Positions 7,554 to 10,751 of a DNA stretch of 10,751 nucleotides are shown piece by piece. This DNA comes from Goniomonas avonlea (lineage: Eukaryota; Cryptophyceae; Goniomonadida; Goniomonadaceae), in NCBI GenBank assembly GCA_003573635.1, contig QUTJ01031297.1, positions 1 through 10,751 of the forward strand, written 5' to 3'. The notes below the pieces were generated by a model. The model saw nothing but the letters and a program-made list of their open reading frames with translations, made no database searches and was not told where the DNA came from. The number at the start of each line of letters is the position of its first letter. Within the stretch, counting starts at the first letter, position 1. Made by a program: the position numbers and the translations under genes.

Positions 7554-7600
<47 letters not shown>

Positions 7601-8023
7601 TGTGCGTGTGCGTGTGATTCACCATGGCAGTTTGTGTGTTTGTGCGTATCCGTGTCTGCGTGCATGGTGGGTTTGTCTGAATGCACATGCCTCCGAGTCG
7701 GCGTGTCGGCGTGTGTGTCTCAGTGTGTGTGAGAGAGAGAGAGTGTGTGTGTGTGTGTGTGTGGGAGTGTGTGTCCGTGTCGCCATGTGCGTGGCAGCAC
7801 GAGAACGTGTGCGTGTGAGTTCGCCCTTTCCGTCGCACCATGGCGATTGAAATGCGATTCCCATACACAATAGCAACCGGTAGACTGTTTTGCGGCCGTC
7901 TCGCCAGGCCGGTGAGCTGCTCTAACACTCCTTTGCAGGAAAGCAGAGTCCTTGGCTGTGCCTGCTGCGCAGCCACCTCGACTCGACCTGCCGGCATCTG
8001 GCAACGGGTCAGTGTGTGAGTGA
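5381..8023 (+). CDS. Unrecognised membrane protein with about seven spans, eight proposed exons
   Basis: Proposed exons: 5381-5437, 5479-5655, 5700-5940, 6023-6370, 6400-6480, 6573-6683, 7135-7252 and 7939-8023; introns 41, 44, 82, 29, 92, 451 and 686 bp, all GT-AG with compatible phases; 405 residues. Hydrophobic spans: FFVWYVVVTVVFLL, VLFGFALGTFGLTAV, FCWIVMMVVYYITVV, IAGLCVASVFFVVGM, MFVTINLWVNLEVW, VFVLVASLIWDIV, GFLLGGGLPAYVIY and FLLSTIGTLIVRTLFAVMFI; the second is marginal, so seven or eight. A polar loop with DCFNQWRRYQTLLKMD precedes the fifth. The last span is followed by CWRNFGKGLAEK and a Ser/Pro tail (SPEDTEAFGSPDPSLGG), then basic RRDRKRGAKRKNN. The architecture suggests a receptor or transporter, but I do not recognise the family. 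Exons 1-4 and 6 are the firmest; the 29 bp intron is doubtful. Without splicing after 6683 the protein would end at TAG 6698-6700 with GTRVA. Confidence 0.6.
5438..5478 (+). other. Membrane protein gene intron 1 (41 bp)
   Basis: The donor is AAG|GTTTGT and the acceptor CCTTTGCAG, phase 0. It joins a 19-residue first exon (MVFSLGNWVKERSSLLKSK) to YRKFKRLTQFFVW. Reading through instead meets TAA within the intron, so the upstream ATG needs this splice. Confidence 0.7.
5656..5699 (+). other. Membrane protein gene intron 2 (44 bp)
   Basis: The donor is GTAAAG and the acceptor CCCGCTAG, phase 0. The intron contains an in-frame TGA; splicing joins GTFGLTA to VFSENSYDMFCW and keeps the series of hydrophobic spans. 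Confidence 0.75.
5941..6022 (+). other. Membrane protein gene intron 3 (82 bp) with competing hairpins at its 3' end
   Basis: The donor is GTGAGT and the acceptor ATCTGCAG, phase 1; splicing gives TMLRDCFNQWRRYQ. The segment 5988-5995 (TTGGTTGA) can pair with 6001-6008 inside the intron. The longer segment 5988-5999 can instead pair, 12 of 12 bases, with 6025-6036 at the start of the next exon, which would enclose the acceptor in a 25 nt loop. Confidence 0.75.
6771..7194 (+). repeat. Tandem exon-intron duplication in the tail of the membrane protein gene
   Basis: Three cores, 6914-6974, 7034-7102 and 7128-7194, each run from CACAC(A/T)G through GAAGC.GTC and CGAGGCGTTTTGGATCTCCTGA-like sequence to GAGTTTGGGTG; a partial copy of the end (CTGATTCGAGTTTGGGTG) begins at 6771. 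Measured from the shared CTGA, spacing shrinks: 186, 128, then 92 bp. Each core begins with an acceptor-like CACACAG (CACACTG in the first) and ends with GG|GTG, which can serve as a donor. The third core is the one whose frame fits the proposed tail exon; the second is frame-shifted against it. Confidence 0.8.
7236..7558 (+). repeat. Repeated AAGCGCAAGAAC motif spreading into a TG-rich intron
   Basis: AAGCGCAAG-type words occur at 7236, 7341, 7410, 7502 (as AAGCCCAAG) and 7550; the first three are followed by AAC and then by GTG(C/T)-rich DNA. The first copy is the 3' end of the proposed exon 7135-7252, so the others look like copies of that exon end and its donor carried into the intron. 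They encode KRKN-like words in one frame, but the TG-rich DNA between them is not convincing coding sequence. Confidence 0.65.
7559..7596 (+). repeat. (TG)19 microsatellite
   Basis: A perfect TG dinucleotide run, followed by interrupted CG/TG repeats to about 7614. It lies in the proposed last intron of the membrane protein gene. On the opposite strand it gives a His/Thr frame that is not a gene. Confidence 0.97.
7731..7763 (+). repeat. Compound (GA)n(TG)n microsatellite
   Basis: A GA run (7731-7743) passes directly into (TG)10 (7744-7763). It is a second simple repeat in the same proposed intron. Confidence 0.95.
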
Positions 8024-8129
8024 GAGAGAGGGTTTCTCAACTGCTGTTGAGGTTCAGGAGACAGGCAGATCAGTTTTGGGGGTTCCGGACCCCTTGACAG
8101 ATGTGTGTGTACGTTTGTCAAACGTGAGA

Positions 8130-8140
8130 GGGGGGGGGGG
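8130..8140 (+). repeat. Poly-G run (11)
   Basis: Eleven consecutive G following GTGAGA. It shares this lead-in with the G16 run at 8480-8495. Confidence 0.95.
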
Positions 8141-8289
8141 TCATTCAAGTTCCATGAACTTCTGGCAGCTTCGGAACACATGATGCTGTTTCTGTAACCT
8201 GAATTCAGACGAGGCCGTATAGATTGACGATCCCTTGGTCAAAATTCAGGCGAGGATCTGGTCTGAATTCAGCGGCTCTGTTTGTCGCA

Positions 8290-8456
8290 GGAGAAGGAGA
8301 GGGAGGAAGGGAGAGGGACAAGGGAGGAAGAGGGGTTTGGGGACAACCTGCCGACCGACAGGGGAAAGGAGGGAGGCAGAGAGGGCGAGGGGAGAGAGAG
8401 AAAGAGTGACAAGATGGGGGAGCGAGAGCGAGCAGCGGGGGAGCGAGTGGGGATGC
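8290..8456 (+). repeat. Polypurine (GA/GGA-rich) tract
   Basis: About 165 bp dominated by GGA, GAG and GGGAGA words with few pyrimidine interruptions. Such strand asymmetry can form triplex (H-DNA) structures. Open frames on the + strand are Glu/Arg/Gly-rich only because of this composition. Confidence 0.8.
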
Positions 8457-8479
8457 GTATCCCAGATGCTCCAGTGAGA

Positions 8480-8495
8480 GGGGGGGGGGGGGGGG
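8480..8495 (+). repeat. Poly-G run (16)
   Basis: Sixteen consecutive G following GTGAGA, the longest of three G runs in the window (the others are 4751-4763 and 8130-8140). Long enough to form G-quadruplexes and to be unreliable in length in many sequencing methods. Confidence 0.95.
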
Positions 8496-8719
8496 AGCAA
8501 GTACTCATGCCTCTCACAGCGATGCGGAGACACCGGACGGTGCAAGTAGAGTGAGTCTTCCGCTGCACCCTATTGCATCTCCAACACCGCTGCTCGCCGA
8601 GGAGAGTCCAACAACCCCCTCCGTCCACACGCCTGTGCGTGCCGCCTTGGCCTTTCCCCTCCCTGTCACTGTCACTGTCACTCTGAGTCGTGCTCACAGT
8701 CGTGGCTGCCTCGGTGTTT

Positions 8720-8775
8720 GACCTTGTCCGCGACTGAGACTGAGATCCGTGACCTTGTCCGTGACTGAGACTGAG
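8720..8775 (+). repeat. 25 bp direct repeat, 31 bp period
   Basis: GACCTTGTCCGCGACTGAGA and the five bases after it (8720-8744) recur at 8751-8775 with one difference (CGCGAC to CGTGAC). A six-base spacer, ATCCGT, separates the copies. Each copy itself contains a doubled GACTGA. Confidence 0.9.
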
Positions 8776-9174
8776 TCACTCTTAGCCTGAGTTTGGCTCG
8801 CTCTTGCCTCTTGGCCCCTTGTCCTCCTGAGCTGCTGTGGCCGACCCATCCCAATGTGGCGAGCGTGGTGCAGCATGTGCCGGCCAAGGTTGTCTTTTTC
8901 CGTGGTGCTCTCTCTCTTTCGTCAAGTTCCCCTTACCGCCCGTACCCAGGGTCCACCCGGCTTCACGCCAACTGAATCCACCAGCGACGTCACCTGCGGC
9001 TATTGCAAAAAGAAGCTCGCAGGTTCGCCCGTCTTGCCTTTTCGTTCAGTGTTTTGGTCGAATCTGCATCGAACTTTGACTGATCTCACAGCGGGCTCAC
9101 AAGGCATGTGGAAAAGAGGTGTTGGGATATATCATGTGCATTGTGCCCAAGAGAGCGCGATGGCTTCGCCATGA
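8775..9174 (+). CDS. 3' exons of a gene with a single CX2C/HX2C zinc-binding motif (5' end unresolved)
   Basis: Proposed exons: a first one ending at 8888 (open from 8775, true start unknown), 8950-9022, and 9092-9174 with stop TGA. Introns of 61 bp (GTTGTC...TACCCAG, phase 0) and 69 bp (GTTCGC...CTCACAG, phase 1) keep one frame: HPNVASVVQHVPAK, then GPPGFTPTESTSDVTCGYC, KKKLA, and AGSQGMWKRGVGIYHVHCAQ. After splicing the motif is C-X2-C-X19-H-X2-C, the spacing of the first half of a LIM domain; no second half is seen, so this may be a treble-clef-like zinc site of another type. The second intron is a multiple of three and open, so the unspliced form would have 23 extra residues between the two halves. 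AATAAA follows at 9218-9223. No function can be assigned. Confidence 0.45.
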
Positions 9175-9217
9175 ATTGTCTCGGACGAATGAACTTTTTA
9201 CAAACTAATCCAGGTCC

Positions 9218-9223
9218 AATAAA
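9218..9223 (+). promoter_or_regulatory. Candidate polyadenylation signal AATAAA
   Basis: It lies 44 bp after the TGA of the zinc-motif exons and is followed by a T/G-containing stretch (TTCATGTTGGAGTTCTTGG). The distance and setting fit a 3' end. Other AATAAA words in the window sit far from any stop codon. Confidence 0.45.
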
Positions 9224-9323
9224 ATTCATGTTGGAGTTCTTGGCTGACTCTTGAGGTATGTGTGACCACCTCTCTCGTCAGCAAACACGTTGCGGGTTTG
9301 GGTGAGTTATTTTATTTATATGG

Positions 9324-10217
9324 TTATTGCCCTCGAACTCGGACTACTTCATACCCCAAGTCGCCAACACAACGCAGGGGTGACAGTGGTGGATGTTCTG
9401 GGGCAGGCGCCCGTCTTTGGCTCGCAAGCCATTGGGATAGTCTTTGAGGCTGAGAATCGGGTGACTCAGGTGTTTGTTTCGGGTCCAGGATCAGTCCTCC
9501 AGTGTAGCAATTGCCAGTAATAACGCTCTTATCTCTGCTATGGTATTCAACACGAGCCAGTCGAAGATGTGGTGAACAAGCAGGTGAACTTGCTTCAGCT
9601 TCTGATCTCATCGCGACGCCAAAGCACTGGGTGACAGCTCCCGTCTCATCTCGTCCAACATGAGCAAAAACTTTGTACGCGGTAGCACCCTCCGCAAGAT
9701 TATTTGCAGCTCGAAGCTCAACCCAGTCCTCAGGGTCCGGATGAGGCAGTGGTGGTGGTGGTGGTCCAGACAGCAGCTGCTCGCTCGCGCTGGTGAACGA
9801 GCATGTGCTCTTCGAGCTCAAAGCGGGGCTCGCAGGTGAGATTGGTTTGACGAAACGACAGCAATTGCTTGCCGTCCACACTGCCCCGTTGCAGGCAACT
9901 TGGATCCTTTCAAGTCCAGACCACGGCAAAGCACCACGTCTCTTGCCACAAAAGTACGAGGTACCTATAAGTCCACAATAGTTGAACGCAGCCAAAGGAT
10001 TCTGCTTCGACCACTGCTCTTCAACGCAGCCCACAGTTACAATTGCCTCTCCCCATGGGAGCCACTGAGGTGCGGGCGGTTCCTTTGCCTTGGGGGTGAC
10101 CACCTGTAGCTTCGGTCGCATTGTGGTGGGTGCTGGCTTGAACCAGGTGGCTTTGAAGCCTTGAACTGGGTTGCTCGAATCTCGGTTTTGAGCAAAAGGA
10201 GATTGAACCGGCGGCAT
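9324..10217 (-). CDS. Uncharacterised - strand ORF of 297 codons
   Basis: It is open from ATG 10217 to a stop at 9324, unusually long for chance at this base composition, but no family is recognised. The N-terminal part is Pro/Lys-rich and followed by LPWGEAIVTVGCVEEQW and NYCGLIGTSYFCGKRRG; the middle has five Pro before HPDPEDWVELRAANN. A GTACCT...GGGGCAG pair could define an 84 bp in-frame intron (9964-9881). Several facts cast doubt. Another - strand frame reads FELQIILRRVLPRTKFLLML and, after a TGA, KLKQVHLLVHHIFDWLVLN, ending at 9491. The + strand has a canonical GCAG|GTGAGA...CCGTTGCAG pair (intron 9835-9893) inside an open frame (ALVNEHVLFELKAGLAG, then NLDPFKSRPRQ). The true gene may therefore be spliced, or on the other strand. 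Confidence 0.35.
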   Translation of the reverse strand: MPPVQSPFAQNRDSSNPVQGFKATWFKPAPTTMRPKLQVVTPKAKEPPAPQWLPWGEAIVTVGCVEEQWSKQNPLAAFNYCGLIGTSYFCGKRRGALPWSGLERIQVACNGAVWTASNCCRFVKPISPASPALSSKSTCSFTSASEQLLSGPPPPPLPHPDPEDWVELRAANNLAEGATAYKVFAHVGRDETGAVTQCFGVAMRSEAEASSPACSPHLRLARVEYHSRDKSVITGNCYTGGLILDPKQTPESPDSQPQRLSQWLASQRRAPAPEHPPLSPLRCVGDLGYEVVRVRGQ

Positions 10218-10613
10218 CTCACTACGGTTTCAAGCCCGCGCCGGACGCCTCCTGATATTCCAACTGACACACCGTGATCGAAGATAGGACTCCTTTGCGG
10301 GCGAGGAGTCGGGCCGCAGCTCCCACGACGGTATGACTGGTGAAATTTGTAGTCGTCCCGCGGTCGCACCGAGGCCGGAGATAGGCAAAATATATCTCCG
10401 ACCTGACGGTGGCCCACGCACGTGCGTTGTACAAACTAAAACGGCGCGAGGGGTTTCTCGAAAAAAACATATCTACCGATATCACAACTGTTCTGGTAGA
10501 TATATTGCACAGAAGGGTTCCAGAATGCTTTATCTAATTTTCGCGTCGCCAGACGGCACTCCGATGGTCAAACTGAGCTTGAACCGTCAGCGATCTTGGT
10601 GTGGGCGCGGTTG
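10218..10613. other. Region of unclear content with two hairpins
   Basis: Short frames are open on both strands, including a + frame from ATG 10333 to TGA 10612-10614 (93 codons: MTGEICSRPAVAPRPEIGKI...), but none is recognised. Two stems stand out: GGAGATA/TATCTCC (10377-10383 with 10393-10399, 9 nt loop) and ATATCTACC/GGTAGATAT (10469-10477 with 10495-10503, 17 nt loop). It could be a divergent promoter between the - strand ORF and the gene starting at 10614, or a small gene. Confidence 0.3.
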
Positions 10614-10751
10614 ATGGACAACACTTTTGAAGAAGATCGGAAGATCCAAGACACCAAAAACGCAAACGACGCAAACGCGACAGCCCGACGACAGGTTTCA
10701 TGGGCGATTCGAAACTTGATCAGCGCCCGGACATCGTCCTATCAAAGAAAT
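10614..10751 (+). CDS. Possible start of a gene running off the window (partial)
   Basis: ATG at 10614 opens 46 codons to the last base without a stop, beginning MDNTFEEDRKIQDTKNAND, then TARRQVSWAIRNLISART. The composition (charged, Asn/Asp-rich, then an amphipathic stretch) is protein-like, but no family is recognised. The ATG overlaps by one base the stop of the frame that starts at 10333. A chance frame of this length is quite possible. Confidence 0.35.
   Translation, partial: MDNTFEEDRKIQDTKNANDANATARRQVSWAIRNLISARTSSYQRN

Larger units (their letters stand above)
8024..8774. other. Repeat-rich stretch without a clear gene
   Basis: Between the proposed end of the membrane protein gene and the zinc-motif exons lie a G11 run (8130-8140), two ATTCAG(A/G)CGAGG words (8203-8214 and 8244-8255), a polypurine block (8290-8456), a G16 run (8480-8495), three TGTCAC units (8664-8681) and a 31 bp direct repeat (8720-8775). 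TTTGTCGCAG (ending 8290) resembles an acceptor and is followed by Glu/Arg-rich open frames, but low complexity makes any coding call unsafe. Confidence 0.5.

Noticed and set aside
7231-7560. CRISPR-like array suggested by repeated AAGCGCAAG words
   Set aside because: Spacing is irregular (105, 69, 92, 48 bp), the repeats are short and degenerate, and the setting is a eukaryotic gene.
6901-7997. Long - strand open frames rich in His-Thr (HTHTHT) across the TG repeats
   Set aside because: They are the complement of TG microsatellites, which contain no stop codons in several frames; there is no protein-like complexity.
8246-8697. Overlapping Arg/Glu/Gly-rich and Ser/Pro/Leu-rich frames on both strands
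   Set aside because: They follow from the polypurine tract; composition alone keeps the frames open.

Overview
The window looks like nuclear DNA from a unicellular or simple eukaryote (protist, alga or fungus-like; I cannot place it further). The reasons are GT-AG introns that restore reading frames inside recognisable protein families, mostly very short introns (about 41-92 bp), eukaryote-type proteins (an F-box/LRR-like protein, a type II DnaJ, a many-span membrane protein), TG, GA and poly-G simple repeats, and occasional AATAAA motifs. There is no operon logic; neighbouring genes are compact and lie on both strands.

Layout. 1-69: the last codons of an upstream + strand gene. 373-1833: + strand LRR protein with a weak F-box-like N-terminal part, three exons. 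1898-2843: - strand N-carbamoylputrescine amidase of the nitrilase superfamily, two exons, ending only 64 bp from the convergent LRR gene; the catalytic Cys codon reads Gly. 3094-4468: + strand type II (DNAJB-like) Hsp40, four exons, divergent from the amidase across a 250 bp shared upstream region. 4469-5380: a gene-poor stretch of degenerate duplications, including a copy of the DnaJ stop-codon region and a two-copy module carrying AATAAA. 5381-8023: + strand membrane protein with about seven spans, in eight proposed exons; the last two introns are swollen by exon-intron duplications and by TG/GA microsatellites. 8024-8774: repeat-rich DNA (poly-G, polypurine, 31 bp repeat). 8775-9174: 3' exons of a + strand gene with one CX2C...HX2C zinc-binding motif and a nearby AATAAA. 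9324-10217: a long - strand ORF whose coding status is uncertain because the + strand also looks coding there. 10614-10751: the possible start of another + strand gene running off the window.

The genes do not form an obvious pathway: polyamine synthesis (amidase), protein folding (DnaJ), possible ubiquitin targeting (F-box/LRR) and membrane signalling or transport (seven-span protein). The points most worth a second look are the missing nucleophile in the amidase, the exon-intron duplications in the tail of the membrane protein gene, and a 12 bp inverted repeat that encloses one of that gene's 3' splice sites and competes with a second hairpin.
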